Source: Treponema sp. (GTDB lineage Bacteria > Spirochaetota > Spirochaetia > Treponematales > Breznakiellaceae). From it: a stretch of 64,000 nt of DNA. The notes beneath the pieces are model-generated. The model ran no database searches and had not been told where the DNA came from. It saw nothing but the letters and a program-made list of their open reading frames with translations. Location: NCBI GenBank assembly GCA_009781475.1, contig WQYB01000002.1, positions 1 through 64,000 on the forward strand. The letters are read 5' to 3'. Positions 44,022 through 52,147 of the stretch are shown here, piece by piece. Position 1 is the stretch's first letter, and each line of letters starts with the position of its first letter. The position numbers and the translations under genes are program-made.

Positions 44022-45050
44022 TTACTGCTGTTCAACTCTGCTTTCGAACGAAGGTTCTGTAGCTTGTCTTTGCTGTTCAAGGTAGCGAAGTACCTGGTTT
44101 TCACCAAAGCGCTGCATTTCCCATACTTTGCGAGCTTCTTCACGTGTCTGAATGATGCCCCAAATTGCTTCGTTGTCAATATCGTCTGTTGTATCAAGAA
44201 CTGCTTTGTCGTAAATAATCGATACGTCTTTGAAATATGTTACGAAATCGCCGCCAATTCTTGATGCGTCACGCTGAATTAAAAATCCGCCGAATTTGAT
44301 AAAAGGAGTATTAAATGGATAGAGCGGTACAATTCTTAAATCTCGATTTCTTACTTCCTGTAAATATTGAGGATTTCTCCAAATTAAATCGCCCCAGCCG
44401 TCAAAGTTAAGATAACCCATGAAAATAGTGCGTTCATTGCCCATGCCGTCGATAAGGATTGTTGAAAGACCGTGCGGGAAGTTAAGTCCGTAAACATGAA
44501 CTTTTAATTCTCTGATAGTACCAACATTCTTTATAACGCCGTAAGCAGCTTCATCACCGTCTTGCATTTCAAAGCGGCTCTTTGCCGAAGTAATGCCGTC
44601 AGTGTCAATACGGGTAATTCTTCCGTCTCCGTCAACAGTTGATAATTCATAAGCAGGGATATCAAAAGGCGGTTTAATCATTGCCCATGAATTAAAGGGT
44701 TCTGTCGGGAAATGTATTCTTACACCCATTACAGTACCAAACTGTTCTGACCTGGCTTCTCTTGTAAAGCTCTGGCTCATATTGGTTACAGTTCTGGAAG
44801 AGGAAGCCAATGTTACTTCCCAGTTTTGAATGGCGAGAGAAGTTCTCATTACATCTCCATACTGGGCAGCATAACTTGGACCTGCAGCCTGACGGAAATC
44901 CATTAACGTTCTTGTATTTTGATTAGGTCTATCTCCGTCACCAATAGTCAAGTCTGCTGTCAGTTTGGTGAAATCAATAAGGACACCTTCTTCCGCAAAC
45001 AACGGAATCGCCAGAGAAGCGATCAAAACAAGAATAAGTATCTTTTTCAT
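44022..45050 (-). CDS. flaA: Flagellar filament outer-layer (sheath) protein FlaA
   Basis: Sheath protein around the FlaB core of periplasmic flagella. Signal peptide MKKILILVLIASLAIPLFAEE with likely cleavage after FA; the mature part shows FlaA blocks such as PFNSWAMIKPPFDIPAYE, VHVYGLNFPHGLSTILIDG, MGYLNFDGWGDLIWRNPQYL and FGGFLIQRDASRIGGDFVTYFKDV. I start at ATG 45050 (GGAGC six bases upstream); the longer frame to 45095 would spoil the signal peptide. It has its own promoter and a strong terminator, so it is a single-gene unit. Several other FlaA-like genes usually exist in treponemes. Confidence 0.95.
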   Translation of the reverse strand: MKKILILVLIASLAIPLFAEEGVLIDFTKLTADLTIGDGDRPNQNTRTLMDFRQAAGPSYAAQYGDVMRTSLAIQNWEVTLASSSRTVTNMSQSFTREARSEQFGTVMGVRIHFPTEPFNSWAMIKPPFDIPAYELSTVDGDGRITRIDTDGITSAKSRFEMQDGDEAAYGVIKNVGTIRELKVHVYGLNFPHGLSTILIDGMGNERTIFMGYLNFDGWGDLIWRNPQYLQEVRNRDLRIVPLYPFNTPFIKFGGFLIQRDASRIGGDFVTYFKDVSIIYDKAVLDTTDDIDNEAIWGIIQTREEARKVWEMQRFGENQVLRYLEQQRQATEPSFESRVEQQ

Positions 45051-45100
45051 GTAAAGCTCCTTTAAAAAATCATTTCTTTTGAAATTCTTCATCAATATCT

Positions 45101-45129
45101 ATTTTATAAAATTTATAATGTTTTGTCAA
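45101..45129 (-). promoter_or_regulatory. flaA promoter
   Basis: On the minus strand TTGACA (45124-45129), 17-bp spacer, TAAAAT (45101-45106), about 50 bp before ATG 45050. It is a housekeeping-type promoter; no flagellar sigma-28 sequence is seen. Confidence 0.75.
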
Positions 45130-45193
45130 CGGCAAAACACCAAATTTTCAATATTTATGCTCTCTGCCGGTAAATATATAACAGAAAGCAGGT

Positions 45194-45213
45194 AAAACAG
45201 GGCTTTTTCAGCC
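45194..45213 (-). terminator. Weak terminator after GerMN gene
   Basis: GGCT-GAAAA-AGCC hairpin followed by CTGTTTT, starting at the stop codon of the GerMN gene. The stem has only four strong pairs. Confidence 0.35.
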
Positions 45214-45720
45214 TTAGTTTTCTATGTAAAAAACCCCCGTAAAAATGGAATTTCCGTCTATAAAAAACCTTACATCATTAACATACGAGAAATTCCTTAA
45301 AATATTGCTGTAAAATGTGCGGAAGTTTTTTAATGTTTCTCCACCCTCTGCAGGAGGTAAAGAAGCAATATCTGAAAAATTGGCGTAAACAACCCCGTCG
45401 CGGAATAAAAGAGACTCAAGTTTAGTACCGCGAGGCATTAAAGGCAGCAGATTATGAGAAACCGGACCTAAAAGAGTTTCTTCAACATAACGGATAATAT
45501 CAACTTCTTTTGACCTGGAATGTTTTAACATTCTGTCTTCTACAACAACGTTCTCTCCGTTTGTTGTATAAAATAAAAACGTTCTTCTGGCAACACCCAA
45601 ATTTATATAGTCAATTAAAGCAACAAGGCACAATATACCAATCAGCAGAAGGTTTCTTTTTACAGGTGAAACCAAAAACTCGCCTATGGGTTTGAAAATT
45701 GTATTAATTAAAGCACTCAT
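45214..45720 (-). CDS. Membrane-anchored GerMN domain protein
   Basis: 168 residues: one N-terminal membrane helix (LLLIGILCLVALIDYINLGV) and an external GerMN domain (LLPLMPRGTKLESLLFRDGVVYANFS and NDVRFFIDGN). GerMN proteins occur with amidases in spore and envelope systems, and here the gene overlaps the amidase gene by one base (TAATG), so the two are translated together. It is probably a cell-wall partner of the amidase. Confidence 0.88.
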   Translation of the reverse strand: MSALINTIFKPIGEFLVSPVKRNLLLIGILCLVALIDYINLGVARRTFLFYTTNGENVVVEDRMLKHSRSKEVDIIRYVEETLLGPVSHNLLPLMPRGTKLESLLFRDGVVYANFSDIASLPPAEGGETLKNFRTFYSNILRNFSYVNDVRFFIDGNSIFTGVFYIEN

Positions 45721-46847
45721 TAACGTTCAAATATACCAATAAAATTTATAATGCCATTATATAACGATTGGGTTAGTTTTTGCAAGCCGTCTTCGCTGGT
45801 CATTAAAATGGCATCCTGTCGATTGGATAAAAAGCCTAGTTCTACTAAAACCGCAGGCATACGGCTGTTTCTGACTACGAACCAGTCATTTTCCCTGATT
45901 CCTCTGGAAGGCAGGGTATTACCGAAAACTCCGCCGAATCCATTAATAATCGAGTTTGCCAAAAGTTTACTTTCTGTATTGAACTCTTCATTGAGCATAC
46001 TCTCCAGAATATGCTGAATATCAGATGAATAGTTGTTTCGCATGGAAGGGTCTAAAAGACGTCTTTGCGTTCCGGATTTTATATGCCAGACTTCATAACC
46101 TCTTGCGTTAGCGTTTCTTGCAAAATTGGCATGTATCGATATAAAAATTACCGATTCATTATCCTTTACTGTAACGGCATTAGCCATATCCGTACGCTGT
46201 TCAAGGGTTCGGTAAATATCGGAATCTCTTGTCATTAAAATTCTCTTATCGGGGTATGCCTGAATTAAACGGTTTCTTAAATCCCCAGCGACTCTTAAAA
46301 CAATATCTTTTTCAAAAATCTGTGTATTTCTGCCGTTTGCAGAAAGAGTGCCTACAGCGCCGGGATCTCTTCCGCCATGCCCGGGGTCTATAATGATAGC
46401 GGCTACTCTGAAGCGGGACATATCATTTTCATGCAGCCGTGTAAAAGTATTTTTTAAGGTTGATACAAATGAATCGGGGAAGATTATTCTGCCGTTTTCG
46501 CTGTAAGGCAGGCTTACATTATATAATTCCTGATTATTAAAAATTAGATAACCTGTTTCTCCAGCCCGGGAAGCTACCGAAAAAGAGCCGTAATTATCGC
46601 CTACATTAAAAATGCCGTCTCTGAATAACGGGTCCCAGCGGAATTGAACAGTTTGATTATGAGAAATCGATGAAAGTGTATTTATTGTTTCATCGAGTGT
46701 TAGAGCAGACAGAGAATTAAAGACAAAGAAGAATATTACCACGGAGAACACGGAGTAACACGGAGGAAAGTTAGATTTTTGTACAAAAAACTCCGTGAAA
46801 CTCCGTGACCTCCGTGTTGAAATTTCTTTTTTTTGTAAAAATGCCAT
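45720..46847 (-). CDS. N-acetylmuramoyl-L-alanine amidase (Amidase_3)
   Basis: Zinc amidase that cuts the peptide from muramic acid. The catalytic domain fills residues about 150-370: IIIDPGHGGRDPGAVG (first zinc His), EKDIVLRVAGDLRNRL (Glu), SIHANFARNANARGYEVW (His) and PAVLVELGFLSNRQD (catalytic Glu). The signal peptide is remarkable: MAFLQKKEI, then about 26 residues from a family A repeat (STRRSRSFTEFFV... to VFSVV), then FFFVFNSLSA. The repeat supplies the basic n-region and part of the hydrophobic core. I start at ATG 46847, which overlaps the upstream stop (TAATG); a longer frame to 46913 exists but lies wholly within the previous gene. Confidence 0.92.
   Translation of the reverse strand: MAFLQKKEISTRRSRSFTEFFVQKSNFPPCYSVFSVVIFFFVFNSLSALTLDETINTLSSISHNQTVQFRWDPLFRDGIFNVGDNYGSFSVASRAGETGYLIFNNQELYNVSLPYSENGRIIFPDSFVSTLKNTFTRLHENDMSRFRVAAIIIDPGHGGRDPGAVGTLSANGRNTQIFEKDIVLRVAGDLRNRLIQAYPDKRILMTRDSDIYRTLEQRTDMANAVTVKDNESVIFISIHANFARNANARGYEVWHIKSGTQRRLLDPSMRNNYSSDIQHILESMLNEEFNTESKLLANSIINGFGGVFGNTLPSRGIRENDWFVVRNSRMPAVLVELGFLSNRQDAILMTSEDGLQKLTQSLYNGIINFIGIFER
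46737..46820. repeat. Family A dispersed repeat in amidase signal peptide
   Basis: TTACCACGGAGAACACGGAG...CTCCGTGACCTCCGTGTTGAAA. It is read in frame through its whole length by the amidase gene. Confidence 0.9.
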
Positions 46848-48472
46848 TATAACCCCAATGAATCGATGTAGTAGACCGCTCCTTGATATGAACCTCGAAT
46901 TAAGGCAGCCCAAAAAGAACGTCCAAGTCTTATTACATTTTCGGCATTTTCTGAAGAATTTGGAAGGGAAAAACCGGTTATTAAACGGACAGCATCAAGG
47001 ACTTCCTGAACAGTTCTACCCATGTAGTCAGTAAACCCTGATTGTTCGAATTCGGGAAAAGGAATTAGCTGGAAAGAAGAGTTCACACGGAGACACGGAG
47101 ACACGGAGTTCCCGTTCGATTGTTTTATTATTTCATCCGGTATTTGAGTAAGAACTTCTCTTAGTTTATCTGTTATCTGGAAAGCATCCGGTGGAAAACA
47201 TGAATCCCCTTTGCGCCTCTGCGCCTCTGCGAGAGTATTTTCCAGAAAATTCCTGGTTTCAATATCTGTTGGATCAAGTCTAATTAACACAGAGCAGGCG
47301 GCAGCTTGAGCAGCTTCAATCGCTGTTTTTCTTTCCTGAGCCGAAGCGATAATATTTCCGCATTTTGTTACATTATTTTCAGGGAACGTTACTTTATCAC
47401 CTTCTTTAATACGAAAGAAAAGATCATTTACATAAGGGATGCTTTTTACATCTTTTGTGTAAATAATTTCTTTAACAATACCGGGTATCGAAATGAATGC
47501 TCTTTCAGCGCAAGTCCATTTTTTTACAGGTTCTAGACAGTCAGGTTTTTTGCCCATCGCCGCTTGTATTGCCGCTTTTATGGGTAGGACTCCTGATGAA
47601 TACGGATAAGTCCACCCCGACATATAACCGCCTGAAAGCCGCGCTGCAATTTCACCTATCATTGCACCTTTTGATGTTAACTTGATGTCTCCCTTGGCGG
47701 CTCCTATATTATTTTCTGCGTTAAGACCAAGCGCTTTAACTCCTTTACAAAATGTATCAAGTAACGCTTTTTGTTTTTCTTCGTCGATTTCAGTCGGCAT
47801 TGTATGTCCCATTTCAATAAAATACGGAGGGAAAAATATGTGTCTGTCGGCAAGACCGCAGATTGTTATTTCGCCGTGATAATAAATTGCATCAACTGAA
47901 AATTCAGGACCGTCCATGAATGATTCGATAATTGCACGCCCTGAACGTGAAAAGCCAATCGCAGTTTTTGCCGCTTCTTCAAATTCATCGATACTGTCAA
48001 TTCGTCTGCATCCGCGGCTTCCCATATTGTCAACAGGTTTTACAACAAGCGGGAATTGTAAGTAATCAGGAATTAAAAACGATTCATTTGATATAACCGC
48101 AAATGGCGGGGAGGGAAGACCTGTTTTGTCAAAACAGCTTCGCATACGGGATTTGTCTGAAGCATTAAGCGCAGTTTCGTAAGGAATACCGGGAAGCTGT
48201 AATTTTTCTGCTACCCATGCAACACTTGCAGAAAAATCCGTTCCTGCTGTCATAATACCCAAACGGTTTGTTTTATTTTGTAATGATTTAGCAAAACTTT
48301 CAATTTCTTCTTTTTCTTTTAGATCGATTTTTTCAAATCTGTCTGCAAGTGTTATACAAGGAGCGTTAGAGCTGCCGTCAAGTACGATTGTGTATAAACC
48401 CATTTGTTTTGCAATATTTATCGCAGGACCCTGCATGACCCCCGCACCTAGAATAATGATAACTTTTTTCAT
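46847..48472 (-). CDS. ATP-grasp carboxylate-amine ligase family protein
   Basis: 541 residues. N-terminal Rossmann-like PurK/CarB-type fold (VIIILGAGVMQGPAINIAKQMGLYTIVLDG), then an ATP-grasp domain (FPLVVKPVDNMGSRGCRRI; IIESFMDGPEFSVDAIYY; GEIAARLSGGYMSGW) and a C-terminal extension of about 150 residues with no recognised fold. It joins a carboxylate to an amine using ATP; the substrate is unknown. Two repeat fragments are translated in the extension (AEAQRRKGDSC from family C and SVSPCLRVNSS from family A). It is part of the spiro-SPASM operon, so it may finish the small molecule made by the upstream genes. Confidence 0.82.
   Translation of the reverse strand: MKKVIIILGAGVMQGPAINIAKQMGLYTIVLDGSSNAPCITLADRFEKIDLKEKEEIESFAKSLQNKTNRLGIMTAGTDFSASVAWVAEKLQLPGIPYETALNASDKSRMRSCFDKTGLPSPPFAVISNESFLIPDYLQFPLVVKPVDNMGSRGCRRIDSIDEFEEAAKTAIGFSRSGRAIIESFMDGPEFSVDAIYYHGEITICGLADRHIFFPPYFIEMGHTMPTEIDEEKQKALLDTFCKGVKALGLNAENNIGAAKGDIKLTSKGAMIGEIAARLSGGYMSGWTYPYSSGVLPIKAAIQAAMGKKPDCLEPVKKWTCAERAFISIPGIVKEIIYTKDVKSIPYVNDLFFRIKEGDKVTFPENNVTKCGNIIASAQERKTAIEAAQAAACSVLIRLDPTDIETRNFLENTLAEAQRRKGDSCFPPDAFQITDKLREVLTQIPDEIIKQSNGNSVSPCLRVNSSFQLIPFPEFEQSGFTDYMGRTVQEVLDAVRLITGFSLPNSSENAENVIRLGRSFWAALIRGSYQGAVYYIDSLGL
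47084..47110. repeat. Family A repeat fragment, in frame
   Basis: CACACGGAGACACGGAGACA-type tandem units inside the ATP-grasp gene; encodes about SVSPCLRV. Confidence 0.75.
47209..47237. repeat. Family C repeat, in frame
   Basis: TTTGCGCCTCTGCGCCTCTG followed by CGAGAG, inside the ATP-grasp gene; encodes about TLAEAQRRKG. Confidence 0.75.
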
Positions 48473-48490
48473 AAAATCTCCAAATTAATA

Positions 48491-48592
48491 TTTACCACGA
48501 ACCACACGAACCATCACGAAAGTAAGCAGAGATATCTAACTTCAGGTTCGTGAACGTGCCGCAGGCACGCTTTCGTGTGTTTTGTGGTTAAA
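48491..48592. repeat. Family B dispersed repeat
   Basis: TTTACCACGAACCACACGAA...TTCGTGTGTTTTGTGGTTAAA. It contains a nested hairpin CGTGCCGCAGGCACG (48555-48569) between two TTCGTG copies (48547-48552, 48572-48577). It supplies the last residues and stop codon of the PseG/methyltransferase gene and the 5' leader of the ATP-grasp gene. Confidence 0.88.
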
Positions 48593-50458
48593 TTCTTCAT
48601 TTAATTTTATTGAATAAACTTCAAATGTATCACCTAATCCAAATAATTTACTTATTGCCATTAATAAAAAATACACAGGACTATTTTTATTTTTTGCAAA
48701 TTTTCCTAAAACTGGAAACCTTTGCGGGTGATGACCTACGACGGATATTTTTTTTACTTTAAAACCTGCCAGTAAAAGCGCTTTTTTACACATTTTTGGC
48801 GACCAAATTGTAAAATGATCCGCTGGGCTTTGCGAAAGAAATTTTTTCAGATTTGAACTGCCGCTGATGCCTGAATACGAAGGAGTAGAGAAGGCAAGTA
48901 TACCTCCGGGTTTTAAAAGTCTACTAATTTCTTTTAATACTGTAACGCAATTTGTAAAATGTTCGATTACAAACCACAATGTTACAACATCGTAAGTTTT
49001 GTTGCCTTGATTAGTTAATTCTGTATTTGGGAAAAATCCCTGTATCGCGGGTATTTTTAATTCTTGCTGTACATAACGAACGGCATCTTCTGCAGGGTCA
49101 ATACCGAAGGGAGCAAAACCTTCTTCCTGCGCAGCTTTTAAAAATGGACCATACGCACAACCAATGTCTAAAAGTGAAGGAAGCCTAGTTTCATCTCGCA
49201 AAGGCGCAGAGGCGCAAAGTGGAAGAAGGGTTTTTATTATTTTAAGCCGGTTTTTTCCTGAGTTTTTTATATTTTCAAAGTCTTCTAAATAAGTTTTGCC
49301 GTATTGTTTTTTGTAGTTTTCAAAAAAATATTCTTTTTCATATTCTATTGGCGGCTCTGTAATTCTATCCATGTAGATTACTGCGCATTTGCCGCAACGC
49401 CGGTAAGTTCGATCGCTTAAGCGGGATAGATTTTTTCCTGTTTCAGCACCGCAAACAGGACAGCTTCGATTAACCACCGGCGAAAAAGTGTTAACTAATT
49501 CCGCAATACTATTATTATTAGAGAAAGAACCACGGAGGTCACGGAGTTTCACGGAGTTTATTGTCCGAAAATTCATTCTTCCTCCGTGTTCTCCGTGTAC
49601 TCCGTGGTTAAATTTCTTTATTAAATCATGTATTTTATTAAACTCTAAAAATCCGGCGGCTTTTGCTAACTTTCTATGATAATTCGTAGGATGCGCAAGC
49701 AACACAGGTACTCCAGCGAAAGCAGCTTCGTAAGCTGTTAAACCATAATGAGTGATAACCAAGTCATATTCACAAAGATGCTGCGATAAATTTGGAATTG
49801 ATTCAATTATTTTTACATATTCAGGAATATCGAATGTAATATTAGTTTTGTTTAAATTTCCTTTTAATAAAGTAATTTCTATAGGGTTTTTAATTTTTAG
49901 TGATAATATTTTTTTTAATGTCTTTAAACCAAGATTGGCAGCATCTTCCTGACCGAATGTTACTAAAATCTTTAAATCCTTTCTTCCTCCGTGCTCCTCC
50001 GTGTCCTCCGTGGTAAAATTTTTATTTAAAATTAATGCAGGTGACGTAATATTTGCTTCAGGTTTAATAAAACCTTGCGGAATTAAAATATCTATAAGAA
50101 AATCAAACTTATCTCTGTGTTTTCCGCCATCATCAATACCAATAACAGGAGAGATTTTTTTCCAGCGTGTTAGTTCATCAATTGGAGTTTTAAATCTGTC
50201 AAGTATGATAAATTTATAGGATTCTGACAGTTTTTCTGTTTTAATTGTTATTTCTTCGTTAAATACAAGACAGGATTGATCGAAATTCAGTGATTTAAAA
50301 AGTTTTACAAATTTCCCCGTATCTGTTCCGTAAGGCAGATAAAGAAAGGCATTCCAGCCCATTTTTCTTAGATCGTTTGTTAATTTAATACATCGACTTA
50401 AATGTCCGCCGCCTTTTCCTTTTTCTGCGGATGGAACAAGTATTAAATTGCCCTTCAA
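48542..50458 (-). CDS. PseG-like glycosyl hydrolase/transferase fused to a methyltransferase
   Basis: 638 residues. Residues 1-310 resemble PseG, the UDP-sugar hydrolase of pseudaminic acid synthesis (GKGGGHLSRCIKLTNDLRKMGW; ITHYGLTAYEAAFAGVPVLLAHPTNYHRKLAKAAG). Residues about 345-620 are a methyltransferase with an N-terminal Cys pair module (CPVCGAE...CGKCAVIYM) and SAM motif LLDIGCAYGPFLKAA. Four repeat-derived segments are translated: FTTEDTEEHGGRKD, GVHGEHGGR to KLRDLRGS between the domains, LPLCASAPLRDE, and the tail THESVPAARSRT. TTG start at 50458 six bases after GGAG. It is probably a sugar-modifying enzyme; the substrate is unknown. Confidence 0.82.
   Translation of the reverse strand: MKGNLILVPSAEKGKGGGHLSRCIKLTNDLRKMGWNAFLYLPYGTDTGKFVKLFKSLNFDQSCLVFNEEITIKTEKLSESYKFIILDRFKTPIDELTRWKKISPVIGIDDGGKHRDKFDFLIDILIPQGFIKPEANITSPALILNKNFTTEDTEEHGGRKDLKILVTFGQEDAANLGLKTLKKILSLKIKNPIEITLLKGNLNKTNITFDIPEYVKIIESIPNLSQHLCEYDLVITHYGLTAYEAAFAGVPVLLAHPTNYHRKLAKAAGFLEFNKIHDLIKKFNHGVHGEHGGRMNFRTINSVKLRDLRGSFSNNNSIAELVNTFSPVVNRSCPVCGAETGKNLSRLSDRTYRRCGKCAVIYMDRITEPPIEYEKEYFFENYKKQYGKTYLEDFENIKNSGKNRLKIIKTLLPLCASAPLRDETRLPSLLDIGCAYGPFLKAAQEEGFAPFGIDPAEDAVRYVQQELKIPAIQGFFPNTELTNQGNKTYDVVTLWFVIEHFTNCVTVLKEISRLLKPGGILAFSTPSYSGISGSSNLKKFLSQSPADHFTIWSPKMCKKALLLAGFKVKKISVVGHHPQRFPVLGKFAKNKNSPVYFLLMAISKLFGLGDTFEVYSIKLNEEFNHKTHESVPAARSRT
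49193..49221. repeat. Family C repeat, in frame
   Basis: Inverted copy, TCGCAAAGGCGCAGAGGCGC, inside the methyltransferase half; encodes about LCASAPLRDE. Confidence 0.75.
49529..49611. repeat. Family A dispersed repeat, in frame
   Basis: Full-length copy, ACCACGGAGGTCACGGAG to TCCGTGTACTCCGTGGTTAAA, lying between the PseG-like and methyltransferase domains and read in frame. Confidence 0.9.
49981..50018. repeat. Family A half repeat, in frame
   Basis: TTCCTCCGTGCTCCTCCGTG then TCCTCCGTGGTAAAATT; encodes FTTEDTEEHGGRK inside the PseG-like domain. Confidence 0.8.
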
Positions 50459-50466
50459 AAAAACTC

Positions 50467-51141
50467 CTACTTAAATAAGTTTAAGTACATATCAATGATT
50501 GTACTTCCATTGTGACGCAGCGGATTATTTTTTAATGCATTGTATAATAAAACCGCTCTATCAAAATCTTCTTGTGTATCGATTGTAATACGAATATCAG
50601 GATATCTCCACAATAACGGTGAAGGAGAGCGGTAAATATTAAAAATTTGAGGATTATTGTATAAAAATGGACAAACATGCTCATGATCAAATAAATCAAG
50701 GGATTTTTCATTAGCCAGAATAAGTGAAGCAGCGTTTACAGATTCTATTCCTGCTCCGTAAGGTAATTCAGTGTAACCGGCATAATCTGCATTAATCGAA
50801 ATAGCTTCGTTATTCAACTGAATAGCGGCATCAGCAAAAACAAATGGATTGTCTCCTGTGGCTCTTATAATGCGTTTTAAATTATATTTTTTTATTACCT
50901 GACAAAAACGCTCAAGCACATCTTCTTTAGGACCGCCGTGAATTTCAAAACCGCAATCTTTGGTTATTGGTTCAAAAGCTGTTAAGGAATCTTCAGGGCA
51001 AGCTAGTATTTTAAAATCAGAAGGTACATTGTTTAAAGCCTGCATAACATGAAATATAAGAGGTTTACCGTCCAAAAGCAAAAGAGCTTTTCCCGGCAGT
51101 CTTGTTGAATCGATTCTTGCCTGTAAAATAATTGCTGTCAT
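50467..51141 (-). CDS. SpsF-like cytidylyltransferase
   Basis: 224-residue nucleotidyltransferase of the SpsF/CMP-sugar synthetase group: AIILQARIDSTRLPGKALLLLDGKPLI at the N-terminus (signature R-x-x-S-x-R-L-P-x-K), EDVLERF, and IIRATGDNPF for metal binding. Such enzymes activate sugar acids or related compounds with CTP. It sits in a tight operon: two bases after the GT-like gene and nine before the PseG/methyltransferase gene. Confidence 0.88.
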   Translation of the reverse strand: MTAIILQARIDSTRLPGKALLLLDGKPLIFHVMQALNNVPSDFKILACPEDSLTAFEPITKDCGFEIHGGPKEDVLERFCQVIKKYNLKRIIRATGDNPFVFADAAIQLNNEAISINADYAGYTELPYGAGIESVNAASLILANEKSLDLFDHEHVCPFLYNNPQIFNIYRSPSPLLWRYPDIRITIDTQEDFDRAVLLYNALKNNPLRHNGSTIIDMYLNLFK

Positions 51142-51142
51142 T

Positions 51143-52147
51143 TCAAGACTCTGTATTCCAGCGGCTTATCACATCATGAGCGCCGCCTCTCCATCTATAT
51201 TTATTTTTTGTTACCCAATTTCTGCTTTCTTTAAATTCTTTCCAGGCGGAAAAAAAACTTTCACCTGATTTATTAAAAAAAGCCGGAAAACGGTAAAGCG
51301 GTAAATGAGCATAATCATTTCTGAATACCGGAGCGAGGTTTTTTAAATAAAAACGTCTGTAACAATTTTCTATGGTATAACTTTCAGAGTTTGTTTCTCC
51401 GTCGCAGGAAAGTTTAAAATGAAGATTTAACGCTATTTCTTCTCCCCATAAATGAGAGCGAAAGCCAAAATCCATAAGCTGCCAATGCGTATTTTTGATT
51501 GTTATATCAAATCCGCCGGTGTTGATAAATCTTTGTCTGTCATAGATGCCTATTCCGTCAAAAGGATAAAGGCTTAAATCGTCTTCATTATTTGGTTCAC
51601 AAAAAGCGGTTTTTATTTTTTTCCGGTATGTCATGGGAGCTATTAATGTAGGAAGTATTTCATAGTTTGAATTCATAATAACAGGAACAGTACAAAGTCT
51701 TTTTAATCCTGTTTTTTTTTCGTTTTTTTGAAGTGAAATATCATCAATTTCATCATTATCAATACTTAATCTTTCTATCATTCTTTTTGCTGTTCCGCCT
51801 GCGATTATTTTCATGTCGCTTCGAAGAACAAAAAACAGCGGACTTTCAATTTCTGATGCAGCAAGGTTTATCTGCTGCCCAAGATTAATTTCTTTTTCTG
51901 GGAGTATAAAACGAATGAAAGGAAACCTGCCTGAAAGTTCTTCAATATCATAATGAGGAGCGCAGGATTCTATCGAAATTATATTGTCAAAACCTGTTTT
52001 TTCAAGTTCCTGAAAAAGTGATCTTTGTGAGTGTCCCGGTCTATTAAGAATAATAGCGGAAATACCTGAAGAAGCGTTTCTTTCTTTGCTTCCTACAGCT
52101 GTATAAGGGCTTATTTTTTCATTAAAAATTGTAGGTATAGTATTCAT
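51143..52147 (-). CDS. Glycosyltransferase-like protein
   Basis: About 334 residues. The pattern GISAIILNRPGHSQRSLFQELEKTGFDNIISIESC, then LGQQINLAASEIESPLFFVLRSDMKII, suggests a GT2-type nucleotide-sugar fold with an acidic motif (RSDMK) in place of DxD. The family is not certain. ATG 52147 overlaps the spiro-SPASM gene by 26 bases; the longer frame to 52246 would overlap by 125 bases with no ribosome site, so I rejected it. Confidence 0.68.
   Translation of the reverse strand: MNTIPTIFNEKISPYTAVGSKERNASSGISAIILNRPGHSQRSLFQELEKTGFDNIISIESCAPHYDIEELSGRFPFIRFILPEKEINLGQQINLAASEIESPLFFVLRSDMKIIAGGTAKRMIERLSIDNDEIDDISLQKNEKKTGLKRLCTVPVIMNSNYEILPTLIAPMTYRKKIKTAFCEPNNEDDLSLYPFDGIGIYDRQRFINTGGFDITIKNTHWQLMDFGFRSHLWGEEIALNLHFKLSCDGETNSESYTIENCYRRFYLKNLAPVFRNDYAHLPLYRFPAFFNKSGESFFSAWKEFKESRNWVTKNKYRWRGGAHDVISRWNTES

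Noticed and set aside
45051-45095. Longer start for flaA
   Set aside because: It would add 15 charged residues before a perfect signal peptide and place the start next to the -10; ATG 45050 has a good ribosome site.
46848-46913. Longer start for the amidase
   Set aside because: The extra 22 codons lie wholly inside the ATP-grasp gene; ATG 46847 forms a TAATG coupling with its stop.
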